Assembly (NCBI GenBank): GCA_039810245.1
Contig: JBDHWQ010000019.1
Span: forward strand, 15,037-79,036
From: CALDSL01 sp039810245
Lineage (GTDB): Bacteria > Chloroflexota > Anaerolineae > Anaerolineales > Anaerolineaceae
Length of the DNA: 64,000 nt
Reading direction: 5' to 3'
Shown here piece by piece: positions 44,396-53,151 of this stretch (position 1 is the stretch's first letter; every line of letters starts with the position of its first letter). The position numbers were made by a program, and so were the translations under genes. Below the pieces are notes generated by a model, which was given only the letters and a program-made list of their open reading frames with translations, was not told the origin of the DNA and did no database searches.

Positions 44396-45460
44396 TTATG
44401 ATTTCAATCCAGGGGCGGAAACTTCCGGTGCGGCCACCTGGAAGGTGACGCGGCAGCCCTGGCCTTCTCTCGTATCAACTTCAAAGAAACCACCCAACAG
44501 CTCGGCACGCTCGCGGATGAGCTTGAGACCCAACCCACCTTTCTGCGCGGCGGCATCGACATCGAAACCCTTACCGTTGTCGGAGACGACAACCTTAACC
44601 AGGTTTTCTTCAATGGTGATCTGCACGTTGACCTGAATTTTCACCGGGTTGTCCGCATTGTGGCGCGCGGCATTACCCATCAGCTCCTGCACAGCGCGGA
44701 AGATCATCACTTCTACGTATGGCTCAAAGCGGCGCTCGGCGCCCTTTACCGACAGGTGGCAGTCCAGCCCGGTCTGCTCTTTGAAGGCATCCATGTAGCG
44801 GCGCAGCGTGGGAACCAGGCCCAGATCGTCGAGCATCATGGGGCGTAAATCGAAGATAAATGTGCGCACCTTCTGGAAGGTGGTCATGGCCGAGGTCTTG
44901 AGGTTCGCCAGCTCTTCCCGCGCGCGGCCGGCATCCATATCAAACAGGCGGTTGATAATCTCGGCCTGGACGATGAAATTGGACAGCGCCTGGGCAGGGC
45001 CATCGTGCATCTGGCGCGAGAGGCGCTGGCGCTCGGCTTCCTGGGCGTTAATCACCATCTCCAGCGAAGTGCTCCCACCCCCACCCCGGGCACGCGACAG
45101 ATTTTCGCTGCTCTGGCGCTGGACATTTTCCAGCACGCCAATGTGGCGGTTGAGCGAGGCCTGGTCGCTTTGCAGCTTTTCGAGCTGGCCGCGCATCAAC
45201 AGCAGGCGCTGTTGCGAGTCAAGCGCGGCGGTGTAAGCCATGCGGATGTCGGCGCGGGGCAGCTCTTCAAGCTGGGCCTGCACCTGCTGTAAGTGACCGG
45301 TAACCACCGCATTGCGCTGGGTGAGCCGCGCCATTTCGGTCTGGCTCTGTTCCAGCATGGAGCTGACTTCTTTGAGCAAACGCCGCGACTGGTCAATTTC
45401 CGATTCAAGCTCGCGTTGGAATTCATCCCACGGATTGGGTTTCTTGGGGTCTTGCGCCAT
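44396..45460 (-). CDS. DegS-like cytoplasmic sensor histidine kinase
   Basis: 354 residues. A long coiled coil (about 12-120) precedes the HisKA_3 domain with His152 in RQMHDGPAQALSN, then HATPase with DNGKGFD and GLGLKLIRERA. This is the DegS/LiaS plan, soluble with a sensor-like coiled coil and no membrane helix. Its LuxR-type partner is not adjacent. The ATG at 45460 is chosen because AGGAG lies 8 nt before it; a GTG three codons upstream would overlap the SD. It lies upstream of and co-directional with pfk, separated by 33 nt. Confidence 0.92.
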   Translation of the reverse strand: MAQDPKKPNPWDEFQRELESEIDQSRRLLKEVSSMLEQSQTEMARLTQRNAVVTGHLQQVQAQLEELPRADIRMAYTAALDSQQRLLLMRGQLEKLQSDQASLNRHIGVLENVQRQSSENLSRARGGGGSTSLEMVINAQEAERQRLSRQMHDGPAQALSNFIVQAEIINRLFDMDAGRAREELANLKTSAMTTFQKVRTFIFDLRPMMLDDLGLVPTLRRYMDAFKEQTGLDCHLSVKGAERRFEPYVEVMIFRAVQELMGNAARHNADNPVKIQVNVQITIEENLVKVVVSDNGKGFDVDAAAQKGGLGLKLIRERAELLGGFFEVDTREGQGCRVTFQVAAPEVSAPGLKS

Positions 45461-45519
45461 GCTGCTCACTCCTGCAAGGTATTCCGATCAATGTGTTTCC
45501 GGAAATGGAGACCGGGGTA

Positions 45520-45528
45520 AGTATAGCA
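45520..45528 (-). promoter_or_regulatory. Extended -10 promoter of the DegS-like kinase
   Basis: Minus strand TGCTATACT, a TGn-TATACT extended -10, about 59 nt before the ATG. The -35 region shows only weak similarity to consensus. Confidence 0.55.
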
Positions 45529-45605
45529 TAAACTATTCCGGGTCTGAAAGGTGCAGTTCTGATATTCCTTACAGATTTGTTCAGATATTCGCGCGGCTGG
45601 GATGA

Positions 45606-46889
45606 TTACCGGCGGGCGCGGGGCGAGAGCTGGTCGTACCAGACGGTGGGCGGATTGATGGCCCACCATCGCACCCAGTACAGGGTGATGACCAGGAAAC
45701 CCGGCAGCGTCAGGAATAGCAGCGGGTTGAGCGCCCGGGTAGGACCAAACGTGGCGGTGGAAAGGTGCAGCGCCCAGATGCCCACCCCCAGCAGCAGTAT
45801 GGTGAAAACTGTCAGGGCGTGGCCAGCGCGGCGCCAGCGTTCTTCCCACGAGGCGTACACCAGTGCCAGCGCCGGGAGCAGCACCACAAAATTGGTCGGC
45901 GCGGTGGGAATGCCAATCCACTGGCTGAGAGTGAGAGTGAAAAATGCCGTCCACATCACGCCGCGGAATTCGGCACGGCGGTTCAGCCACCACTCGGTGA
46001 CCAGCATACCGATCAGCAATCCGTACAGCAGGCGGCCGATGCGCTCGCCCATGGCCGGGAATGCCGCGGTGAGCACCGCGCCCAGGGTCGAGGGCGGCTG
46101 GCGCACCGGAAACTGCACGATAGCGATCAGGTTTTGCCAGATCCAGTCCGGCATCAGTAGCATTGCGGCCAGTGAAAGAATGAAGATCGCCCCCAGAAAG
46201 TAGGCCGCCAGTGCGCGCCGCCCGGAGACCAGCGACCAGACCACCAGGTAGAATACCAGCAGAACCACCACGTTCGGCTTTACGGTGGCAAAGGCCAGCA
46301 GGATACCGGCCAGGGCATCCCCGCCGTTTTTGAGCGCCAGCAGCGCGCCGGCCACCAGCAGTGCGATGAGGATGGAGACATTGCCATCCAGCAGCGGCTG
46401 GATACTATGAAAGCCAAACAGGAACAGCGCCAGGTAGAGCACCAGCTCGAGCGGTGGGATTCGCCAGCGCGCCAGTCGGATGGAAAAAAACGCGGTCAGC
46501 AGGAGAAAGATTTCCAGCAGGGTGCTGAACACCGCGCGCGCCAGAGCGAAATCGGGGATGAGGGCAAACGGGAAGAACAGCACCAGCGAATATAGGGGGT
46601 AAGCCATGCGCAGCGCGGGAGCCCCGGGGGCAGCAGCGCCGTCAAAGGCAGCTTGCTGGATGCGCGCCGCGACATCCGGCCCATAGGGATTGGTACCATC
46701 CATCAAAAAGCTGCGCAGGCTGGTCCAGTACACCAGGAAATCGTTTCCGCCCGGGTTGGCGCGAGCATATACCCAATTTTGCCAGCCCAGTACGCCGATG
46801 CCGGCAATTACCAGCACCAGCAGGATGATCCAATTGATCGCGTCGTTACGACGGTTGCGCAAAGAGAACTCCTCAACGTTGTGATCCAT
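45606..46889 (-). CDS. GT87-like polytopic glycosyltransferase
   Basis: 427 residues from the ATG at 46889, with about ten membrane helices. An Asp-containing first loop (GGNDFLVYWTS), YPLYSLVLFFPFAL and NVSILIALLVAGA are typical of GT87/DUF2029 polyprenyl-phosphate-dependent mannosyltransferases. It probably transfers a sugar from a lipid carrier to an extracellular acceptor. GGAAG lies 11 nt upstream of the start, and a minus-strand TATAAT sits 16 nt before it. Divergent from the nitrilase gene; three envelope glycosyltransferases cluster here. Confidence 0.82.
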   Translation of the reverse strand: MDHNVEEFSLRNRRNDAINWIILLVLVIAGIGVLGWQNWVYARANPGGNDFLVYWTSLRSFLMDGTNPYGPDVAARIQQAAFDGAAAPGAPALRMAYPLYSLVLFFPFALIPDFALARAVFSTLLEIFLLLTAFFSIRLARWRIPPLELVLYLALFLFGFHSIQPLLDGNVSILIALLVAGALLALKNGGDALAGILLAFATVKPNVVVLLVFYLVVWSLVSGRRALAAYFLGAIFILSLAAMLLMPDWIWQNLIAIVQFPVRQPPSTLGAVLTAAFPAMGERIGRLLYGLLIGMLVTEWWLNRRAEFRGVMWTAFFTLTLSQWIGIPTAPTNFVVLLPALALVYASWEERWRRAGHALTVFTILLLGVGIWALHLSTATFGPTRALNPLLFLTLPGFLVITLYWVRWWAINPPTVWYDQLSPRARR

Positions 46890-46905
46890 GCAAATTCTGG
46901 CTTCC

Positions 46906-46913
46906 ATTATAAT
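46906..46913. promoter_or_regulatory. Overlapping divergent -10 boxes (GT87 / nitrilase)
   Basis: ATTATAAT is its own reverse complement and supplies TATAAT on both strands. For the plus strand the box ends exactly 6 nt before the nitrilase ATG, which has no SD. For the minus strand it lies 16 nt before the GT87 ATG. Confidence 0.6.
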
Positions 46914-46919
46914 ACGGCT

Positions 46920-47696
46920 ATGAGCCCGAATCTCAGCCTGGCACAGATGAATATCGTCCTGGGTGACCGGCTGGCCAACCTGGAAAAGGCCGCATCGTTC
47001 GCGCGCAAATCCGCGGAACGCGGCAGCCGCATGCTGCTGCTGCCAGAATTGTGGTCCAGCGGGTATGACCTGGAGCATGCCGCGGAGCATGCGCTGGCCA
47101 ACCAGGAAGTTCTGGAATCGGTGCGGGACCTGGCCATCGAGCTACGGCTGGCGATCGGTGGTTCACTGCTGCTGGAGGGTGCAGGGGGCATTTATAACAC
47201 CTTTGTGCTGATCGGCGCAGACGGCAGCGAGCTGGGACGCTATCACAAGGTACACCTGTTCCGGCTCATGGCTGAACAGCGCTACCTGCAGCCGGGCGCA
47301 GAGCCGCGCTGCGCCGGCACGCCGTTTGGCAAGGCCGGAATGGCGGTGTGCTACGACCTGCGCTTCCCCGAGCTATTCCGGCGCTACGCGCTGGAAGGAG
47401 CCGAGATCATGCTCCTGCCGGCAGAGTGGCCGGCGCAGCGGCGCGCGCATTGGGATGTCCTGCTGCAAGCGCGGGCGATTGAAAACCAGGCTTTTGTGGC
47501 CGGGGTAAACGCGGTCGGGCGCGCTGGCGCAGAAACCTTTGGCGGGGGCAGCGCGGTCATCTCACCGTGGGGGGAAATTCTGGCCGCGGCCGGCGACGAA
47601 GAAGCTCTGATCCACGCCGAGATCGACCCGGACGCAGTGCGCGCCGCGCGTGAGCGCATCCCGGTGTTCACTGACCGGCGGCCGGACCTGTATTGA
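46920..47696 (+). CDS. Nitrilase-superfamily amidohydrolase
   Basis: 258 residues. The catalytic triad is clear: Glu43 in LLPELW, Lys110 in GRYHKVHLF and Cys144 in MAVCYDLRFPE. The sequence around Cys and the size fit omega-amidase or carbamoyl-putrescine-type branches, which hydrolyse small amides; the exact substrate is unknown. ATG at 46920 has no SD and sits 6 nt after TATAAT. Convergent with a glycosyltransferase gene only 7 nt away, with no terminator between. Confidence 0.92.
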   Translation: MSPNLSLAQMNIVLGDRLANLEKAASFARKSAERGSRMLLLPELWSSGYDLEHAAEHALANQEVLESVRDLAIELRLAIGGSLLLEGAGGIYNTFVLIGADGSELGRYHKVHLFRLMAEQRYLQPGAEPRCAGTPFGKAGMAVCYDLRFPELFRRYALEGAEIMLLPAEWPAQRRAHWDVLLQARAIENQAFVAGVNAVGRAGAETFGGGSAVISPWGEILAAAGDEEALIHAEIDPDAVRAARERIPVFTDRRPDLY

Positions 47697-47703
47697 TGAA
47701 GAC

Positions 47704-49311
47704 TCAGCCGGGCGGTCGAATATCCAGCTCGTCGGGGCGCACCGGGCGCGACAGGTGGTAAAAGATCTCAAAATCGCCGATACGCTGCTCCTGCCACGTC
47801 ACCAGCAGGCGCTCAAAGCCGGCGCGCAACGCGGACGCCAGCGGCGGGTTGTGGGTGACGATGTATGCCACGCGCGGGCTGATTTCCACGGTGCGGGTAT
47901 ATGGCGCGTAGCGGTCGTCGCGGGCAGTATAGCGCAAGTCAGTATGGTATGGCAGGGCAGGCACAAATAGCAGGCGCTCTTCGGAGCGGAACGTCAGCGG
48001 GTAGGCAACCCAGTAATTGGTATAACCACGGGTTTCACCTTGCGCTGCCAGAAAGCGCATTAGCTCGTTGTCGTAGCGATGATCAACCACGCTGGGGGCA
48101 TAAAACTGCGTGGTGAGCCCGGGCGGATTGGCGCGCGCCGCCTGGAACGTGCCCCAGGCGTGGAAAGCCACCAGCAGACCCAGCAGCGCAGCGGCATTCC
48201 TGGTACGAGGCATTATGCGCAGCGCCAACTCGGCGGCAAACACGGCCAGAGGGATGGCCATCGGAACGAAATAGCGCCCGGATGGATCAACGCCGAAGGG
48301 TGTGAACAGAAAGCCGGCGGTTAGCGCCAGCAGCATCCCCAACAGCAGCCATCGCGGAGCGCGATGCTTGCGCTCACGCACGGCGGCGCGCGCCGTCCAA
48401 CCCAGCACAGCCAGCCAGAACGCCAGCGCCAGCGGCAGCAGCGGCAGCGCCAGCCAGGTGACATCCCACGGTGGGCGGAAGCCAAACAGCGCCGTCAGGC
48501 CAAACAGTACGTAGCTTAGAGCGTGCTGCCCCAACTGCGCCAGCCAGGGAGCGCGCTCGACCGCCACGGCGTTGCCAAACAGCTCCGCCAGCACCGCGCG
48601 CGGGCCGTGGTTGAAGATGTAACCCAGCCAGGGCGAAGCGCCGGCCAGCACACCCAGTGCAACCCAGGCCAGGTACAATCCAGGGCGCGGCCGGCGGCGC
48701 CGGAACACCAGCCAGAGCAGAAACAGGCCGGATGGGGCGCTGTACACCAGGGTCAGGCCGTTAGCCCACACCCCCATCCCGGCCAGCAGTCCCCACAGCC
48801 AGAACCACCCGGCAGGCATTGGGCTGCCGGCCTCGTCGCGGCGGTGGAGCGCCAGCGCTGCCAACAGCATCAGGTTGCCCAGCAGCAGGGCTTCACCGTA
48901 GCCGCCCAGGCTGACGGTGGTATAGACGGTAGTATTCACCGCCGGCACGGCCAGCAGCAACCCGGCCCCCAGCCCGACTCGCCAGGAACCCAGGGCAGCG
49001 CGACCGAGGAGAATAGTGGTAAAAAGCGTGCCCAGGTAGAGCAGCGTCTGCACCAGCCGGATAACCCACACCTGCTGGCCGAAAAGGGCAAAACCACCCG
49101 CCACCAGAAAGGCATCCAGCGAGCCCATGTAAGCCTGGCCGTAAAAAAACACCGGGCGTTCCCCTTGCAAAATGTGGCGCGCCATTAGCGCAACGATGGC
49201 CTCATCACTGTTGAACGGGAAAGCATCGCGCAGCAGAAAGATCAGCTTCCAGGCGGCGGCCAGGAGCAGCAGGCAGATCATGGCTAGAATCGTGCGCGTT
49301 CGGGTGGTCAT
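47704..49311 (-). CDS. GT39-like polytopic glycosyltransferase
   Basis: 535 residues with about eleven membrane helices and a soluble C-terminus of about 140 residues. The first extracytoplasmic loop has FPFNSDEAIVALMARHIL, whose Asp-Glu pair matches the catalytic loop of ArnT/PMT-type (GT39/GT83) enzymes. It probably transfers sugar from a polyprenyl phosphate. I start at the ATG (49309-49311); an upstream TTG is less likely. A TACAAT lies 10 nt before, with no SD. Confidence 0.83.
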   Translation of the reverse strand: MTTRTRTILAMICLLLLAAAWKLIFLLRDAFPFNSDEAIVALMARHILQGERPVFFYGQAYMGSLDAFLVAGGFALFGQQVWVIRLVQTLLYLGTLFTTILLGRAALGSWRVGLGAGLLLAVPAVNTTVYTTVSLGGYGEALLLGNLMLLAALALHRRDEAGSPMPAGWFWLWGLLAGMGVWANGLTLVYSAPSGLFLLWLVFRRRRPRPGLYLAWVALGVLAGASPWLGYIFNHGPRAVLAELFGNAVAVERAPWLAQLGQHALSYVLFGLTALFGFRPPWDVTWLALPLLPLALAFWLAVLGWTARAAVRERKHRAPRWLLLGMLLALTAGFLFTPFGVDPSGRYFVPMAIPLAVFAAELALRIMPRTRNAAALLGLLVAFHAWGTFQAARANPPGLTTQFYAPSVVDHRYDNELMRFLAAQGETRGYTNYWVAYPLTFRSEERLLFVPALPYHTDLRYTARDDRYAPYTRTVEISPRVAYIVTHNPPLASALRAGFERLLVTWQEQRIGDFEIFYHLSRPVRPDELDIRPPG

Positions 49312-49321
49312 GGACGGGGTT

Positions 49322-49327
49322 ATTGTA
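49322..49327 (-). promoter_or_regulatory. -10-like box close to the GT39 ATG (minus)
   Basis: Minus-strand TACAAT with 10 nt to the ATG and no SD, so only a few leader bases are expected. Confidence 0.4.
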
Positions 49328-49409
49328 ATTCGAGCAGGGATCAAACTGGCAGCATTTTGACCAACGATTCTGTTAGCCCGGCCGGGCAGGCGTCACAGCA
49401 GGCGAAGGT

Positions 49410-49415
49410 TACAAT
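49410..49415 (+). promoter_or_regulatory. -10-like box close to the second GT39 ATG (plus)
   Basis: TACAAT lies 11 nt before the ATG at 49427, again without SD. The two divergent glycosyltransferases thus have mirror-image short-leader arrangements. Confidence 0.4.
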
Positions 49416-49426
49416 TGAAATCGAAT

Positions 49427-50695
49427 ATGCTACGCAAATTCCTCACGCCCTTGCTGCTGTCCCTGGTGATTGTTACTGCCAGCGCATTCTACCTGGCAGG
49501 TGTAGCTGGCGTACCCTTTCACCCGGATGAAACTACGCAGCTCTATATGAGCGCCGACCTGGAAACACTGCTGCGCGACCCGCTGTCGCTGGCCTGGCAA
49601 CCGGGGGAAAGTGATCAGCGCGGGCATTACCGGCTGATGGACGCTCCACTGCCGCGTACCTGGATCGGGTTGGGTCGAATGCTGGCCGGGCAGCCCGCGC
49701 CGTTGGCCGACTGGGATTGGACTCTGGATTGGAAGCGCAATTTAGCACGGGGGGCGCTGCCCGGGCAGGACGCATTGCTGGCTGGACGCTGGATGATGGC
49801 GCTGTGTTACCCCTTCAGTCTGCTGCTGGCTTTCCTGGCTGGGCGGCGGTTGGGCAGGCCGATCGCGGGCTGGACGGCGCTGCTATTGACGGCAACGAAC
49901 GCCCTGGTGCTGCTGCACACCCGGCGCGCCATGGCCGAAGGGCTGCTCCTGCTGCTGATCTACTTCAACGTATGGTGGCTGTCAGGCCAGCCGCGACATC
50001 CGTGGCTGGTGGGCGCCTGGCTGGCGCTGGCCTTCCTGGCCAAGCAAAGCGCGGCCGCGCTGCTGCTACCGGCCGCGCTGGCGCTGCTTACCCCGCTGGG
50101 TGGGGAACTGCAATTGGCTGCTCGGCTTCGAAATACGCTGGCCGCTGCTGGTTTATTCGTGGGGCTGGTAGTGCTGTGCAACCCGTTTGCCTGGGCGCAC
50201 CCGGTGGGCGCGCTGCAGGCCGCGCTGCGCGAGCGCGCAGCATTTGCACAGGCACAGGAGCAGGCGCACAGCGCGCAGGGTGGCGTACTGCTGGCAAGCA
50301 GCCCGGCGGCGCGTCTGGCCGGCGTAGTGGCGCAGTGGTATATCACCGAGCCGGCGGTTATGGATGTTGACAATTATCGTGATGCGCTGGCCGACGCGAG
50401 CGCGCGTTATCTGGGTAACCCGGTCCACCGGCTGCTGCGTGGTTTTGCAGGTGGGGGCGTGCTGTTCCTGCTGACGCTGTTTGGCGCGGTCACCACGGGG
50501 ATGCGCGCAGCCCGCGAGCGCCGGGTGCGTGCGGAAATCTGGCTGCTGCTGGCAGCCGGGGTGGCGCAGGTGGGTGTGCTGCTGCTCATCCCAGTGCCAT
50601 TCCAGCGTTACGCGGTGGCGCTGGTTCCCCATGCAGCCTTGTGGGTGGGGATAGGCGCGGCGAATGTGGCGGCAGGTTTTCAAAAGAATCGCTAA
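49427..50695 (+). CDS. GT39-family polytopic glycosyltransferase
   Basis: 422 residues with about eight membrane helices. The first loop carries GVPFHPDETTQLYMSADLE with the family Asp-Glu pair. The C-terminal half has further helices but no large soluble domain, so it is shorter than typical PMT. The ATG at 49427 is preferred to a TTG four codons upstream that overlaps the -10-like box. It is divergent from the other GT39 gene and followed by a strong terminator. Confidence 0.82.
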   Translation: MLRKFLTPLLLSLVIVTASAFYLAGVAGVPFHPDETTQLYMSADLETLLRDPLSLAWQPGESDQRGHYRLMDAPLPRTWIGLGRMLAGQPAPLADWDWTLDWKRNLARGALPGQDALLAGRWMMALCYPFSLLLAFLAGRRLGRPIAGWTALLLTATNALVLLHTRRAMAEGLLLLLIYFNVWWLSGQPRHPWLVGAWLALAFLAKQSAAALLLPAALALLTPLGGELQLAARLRNTLAAAGLFVGLVVLCNPFAWAHPVGALQAALRERAAFAQAQEQAHSAQGGVLLASSPAARLAGVVAQWYITEPAVMDVDNYRDALADASARYLGNPVHRLLRGFAGGGVLFLLTLFGAVTTGMRAARERRVRAEIWLLLAAGVAQVGVLLLIPVPFQRYAVALVPHAALWVGIGAANVAAGFQKNR

Positions 50696-50706
50696 TTGTT
50701 GGAGAT

Positions 50707-50750
50707 AAAATTCACCCCAAAACTTGTCGCGTTTTGGGGTGAATTTTATT
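50707..50750. terminator. Bidirectional intrinsic terminator
   Basis: 17-bp perfect stem (AAAATTCACCCCAAAAC and complement) with a 7-nt loop, A/T-rich at its base so that T-runs follow on both strands. It lies between the convergent GT39 and GNAT-like genes. Confidence 0.92.
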
Positions 50751-50761
50751 GCCGATGGATA

Positions 50762-51889
50762 TTAAATCTTCTTGTAGAAAACGCGGTGGTTCTTGTAGGG
50801 GATAGCGCCGACGGTGATAATATCTTTGCGCACCTGGGTGGCCGTCTCGGCCATCTGGGTCAGTTCGGCGTGCTCGTAGCCGTTGTCGATCATCGTGCGC
50901 CGGATTTCGTCATACAGCAGCACATTTCCGCCGCTGCCGTGATACTCGGGCAGCACGCCTACGCCGTTGAGGTCAATCCAGTTGGTGCGCTTGAGCGAAA
51001 CGAGCATGTCCGCCACACTCCACGGGGTGATGCGCCCCTTGCCGCGCTGGAGCGCGGGGGTGATATCCGGGAAACCAAACAGGAAACCCACCACCTTATC
51101 TTCATAGGTGATCAGCTTGATGAGTTGCGGGACGGCGACGCTCAATACGGTATCCACGGCGAACTTGATCTCGCGCTGTGTCAGTGGATAGTATTCCCAG
51201 TTGTTCACAAAGGTGGCGTTATACGCTTCGCCGATGCGCGGTGCCCAGGATAGCAGTTCGCGCTTGCTGGAGAAGTTCTTGATTTGAAACTTGCCACGCT
51301 TGCGGATGATATCCACCACTTTGTTGATCTTTTCGCCCAACTGGAAGTTATCGCGGTGGATATAGCAGGAGACAAAGTCCACTTCTTTCTCGAACCCAAG
51401 CTGGCCCATGATGTCTACATAATATGGATAGTTGTAATTCATCATGGTCATCATACAATGATGCTCGTAGCCCTCAATCTGGATCCCATAACCATCGAAA
51501 CCGCTGAAGCCCTTAGGGCCTACGATTTCGGTCAGGTTGCGGGAATGGCACCATTCGTAGGCGCGGTCAAACAGCGCGCGGGCAGCATCAATGTCGTTTT
51601 CGATTTCGAACAGGTAGAACTGCGCCTTGCTCACGCCGTGATACTTGTTGAAGGGCTTGTTCTCCATCGCCGCCAGGCGGCCTACCAGGCGACCATCACG
51701 CCGGGCAGTGAAAAACACCGCATCTGAATGTTCATAAAAAGGGTGTTTATTCGGGTCAAGCATAGCCTTCACATCCGAAATGAAGGGCGGGACCCACTGT
51801 TTGCTGTCTTTATACAGCCGAAACGGCAGCCGGATGAATTCGTTGACCTGCGCTGTGTTCTTAATGTCGAGCTGTTCAATCTGCAACAT
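50762..51889 (-). CDS. GNAT-like acetyltransferase-fold protein
   Basis: 375 residues. Two GNAT-like halves are suggested: an N-terminal region with VFFTARRDGRLVGRLAAM and a C-terminal region with NGVGVLPEYHGSGGNVLLYDEI, which resembles the acetyl-CoA loop. A conserved KGFSGFDGYGIQIEGYEH segment lies between. The family is common in bacteria but no substrate is established. ATG at 51889 preceded by AGAGG; a longer in-frame extension is not supported. Upstream, about 217 nt separates it from the divergent SIS gene; apart from the promoter noted there I see nothing in that gap. Confidence 0.8.
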   Translation of the reverse strand: MLQIEQLDIKNTAQVNEFIRLPFRLYKDSKQWVPPFISDVKAMLDPNKHPFYEHSDAVFFTARRDGRLVGRLAAMENKPFNKYHGVSKAQFYLFEIENDIDAARALFDRAYEWCHSRNLTEIVGPKGFSGFDGYGIQIEGYEHHCMMTMMNYNYPYYVDIMGQLGFEKEVDFVSCYIHRDNFQLGEKINKVVDIIRKRGKFQIKNFSSKRELLSWAPRIGEAYNATFVNNWEYYPLTQREIKFAVDTVLSVAVPQLIKLITYEDKVVGFLFGFPDITPALQRGKGRITPWSVADMLVSLKRTNWIDLNGVGVLPEYHGSGGNVLLYDEIRRTMIDNGYEHAELTQMAETATQVRKDIITVGAIPYKNHRVFYKKI

Positions 51890-52039
51890 ACGAGGCCTCT
51901 TTATGAAGGGATGAACATAAAGGGAAAACGAAACGATTTGCGAATTGCCCGTACATGAATGGATAGAGTATATCACTATTGAGACAATCCACTCCCTGGT
52001 TACAACACCTGTTGACCGGGCTGGTTATGCTCCGCTTTG

Positions 52040-52068
52040 TTGACGCACGCAGGCAAGAACCGTATACT
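52040..52068 (+). promoter_or_regulatory. Near-consensus promoter of the SIS-yyaL pair
   Basis: TTGACG, a 17-nt spacer and TATACT, with about 38 nt from the -10 to the ATG of the SIS gene. Confidence 0.8.
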
Positions 52069-52106
52069 TGACGAAACAAACCGACACAGGGGTGTGAACA
52101 AAGCTG

Positions 52107-53147
52107 ATGGGAAATTCCATTTTACATACTGAAATCCACCAACAACCTGATGTGATCCGCGAGCTGCTGCGCAGCGAAAGTGACAACGTGCAGCGCATCG
52201 CGAACGATCTGCGAGGCCAGTTCCGCTATGTGGTGATTGCCGCGCGAGGCACGTCTGACAACGCGGCTCGCTATGCGCAATACCTGCTGGGCGCGCACAA
52301 CCAGTACCAGGTGGCGCTGGCCACGCCATCGTTGTTCTCTCTGTATCACCGCCCGCCGGATCTGAGCGGCGCGCTGGTGATTGGCATATCGCAGTCGGGC
52401 CAGTCGCCGGATATCGTCTCGGTGCTGGCCGAAGGCCGCCGGCAGGGCTGCCCCACACTGGCCATCACCAACGACGTCCAATCGCGCATGGCCACGGCAG
52501 CGGAGCGGGTGATCCCGCTGCACGCCGTACCCGAGCAGGCTGTGGCGGCCACTAAGTCGTATACATCTTCGCTGGCAGCGCTGGCCTTGCTCTCGGGCGC
52601 GCTATCGGGCAATGCAGACCACCTGCGCGCGCTGGAACAGGTGCCCGACCGGATGGAAAACACCTTCGAGGCGATCCAGGATAGCATTCGCCACGTGGAG
52701 CGCTACCGTTTTATGCAGCACTGCGCGGTGCTGGGGCGCGGCTATAATTACTCGACCGCTTTCGAAGTGGCGCTGAAAATTAAAGAGCTCAATCGCATTG
52801 TAGCAGAGCCGTATTCGTCAGCGGATTTCCGCCACGGGCCGATTGCAACGGTATCGAATGGTTTCCCGGTGATACTGGTGGCCCCGCGCGGTCAGATGTC
52901 GGAAGATATTGCCGACCTGACGGCGCGACTGAAACGCCTGCAGGCCGAGTTATTGGTGATTTCCGATGACCAGGATCTGCTGCGGCAGGCCAACCTGGCG
53001 CTGCCCATCCCAGAAGGGCTGCCAGAGTGGCTTTCGCCGCTGGTGGCAGTAATCCCCGGCCAGATGTTCGCCATACAGCTCACATTGGAACGCGGTCTGG
53101 ACCCCGACCAGCCCGAAGGCTTATTAAAGGTAACCGAAACGAGGTAA
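52107..53147 (+). CDS. SIS-domain sugar isomerase (GlmS-like, no glutaminase domain)
   Basis: 346 residues forming two SIS domains: ARGTSDNAARYAQYLLG and GISQSGQSPDIVSVL in the first, and LGRGYNYSTAFEVALKIKEL in the second, with AEPYSSADFRHGP matching the GlmS isomerase half. The Cys1 glutaminase domain of GlmS is absent, so it would need free ammonia or acts instead as a deaminase/isomerase for amino-sugar phosphates (AgaS-like). murA lies 3 kb downstream. The yyaL-type gene follows after 4 nt, within its SD context. Confidence 0.92.
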   Translation: MGNSILHTEIHQQPDVIRELLRSESDNVQRIANDLRGQFRYVVIAARGTSDNAARYAQYLLGAHNQYQVALATPSLFSLYHRPPDLSGALVIGISQSGQSPDIVSVLAEGRRQGCPTLAITNDVQSRMATAAERVIPLHAVPEQAVAATKSYTSSLAALALLSGALSGNADHLRALEQVPDRMENTFEAIQDSIRHVERYRFMQHCAVLGRGYNYSTAFEVALKIKELNRIVAEPYSSADFRHGPIATVSNGFPVILVAPRGQMSEDIADLTARLKRLQAELLVISDDQDLLRQANLALPIPEGLPEWLSPLVAVIPGQMFAIQLTLERGLDPDQPEGLLKVTETR

Positions 53148-53151
53148 GACC

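Noticed and set aside
48523..49188. 221-codon plus-strand frame rich in Gln, Pro and His
   Set aside because: Antisense to the GT39-like gene's membrane helices; Leu/Ala codons read backwards give Gln, Ala and Pro, so this is an artefact.
52107..53147. Complete GlmS
   Set aside because: The N-terminal glutaminase domain and catalytic Cys are absent and nothing upstream encodes them.
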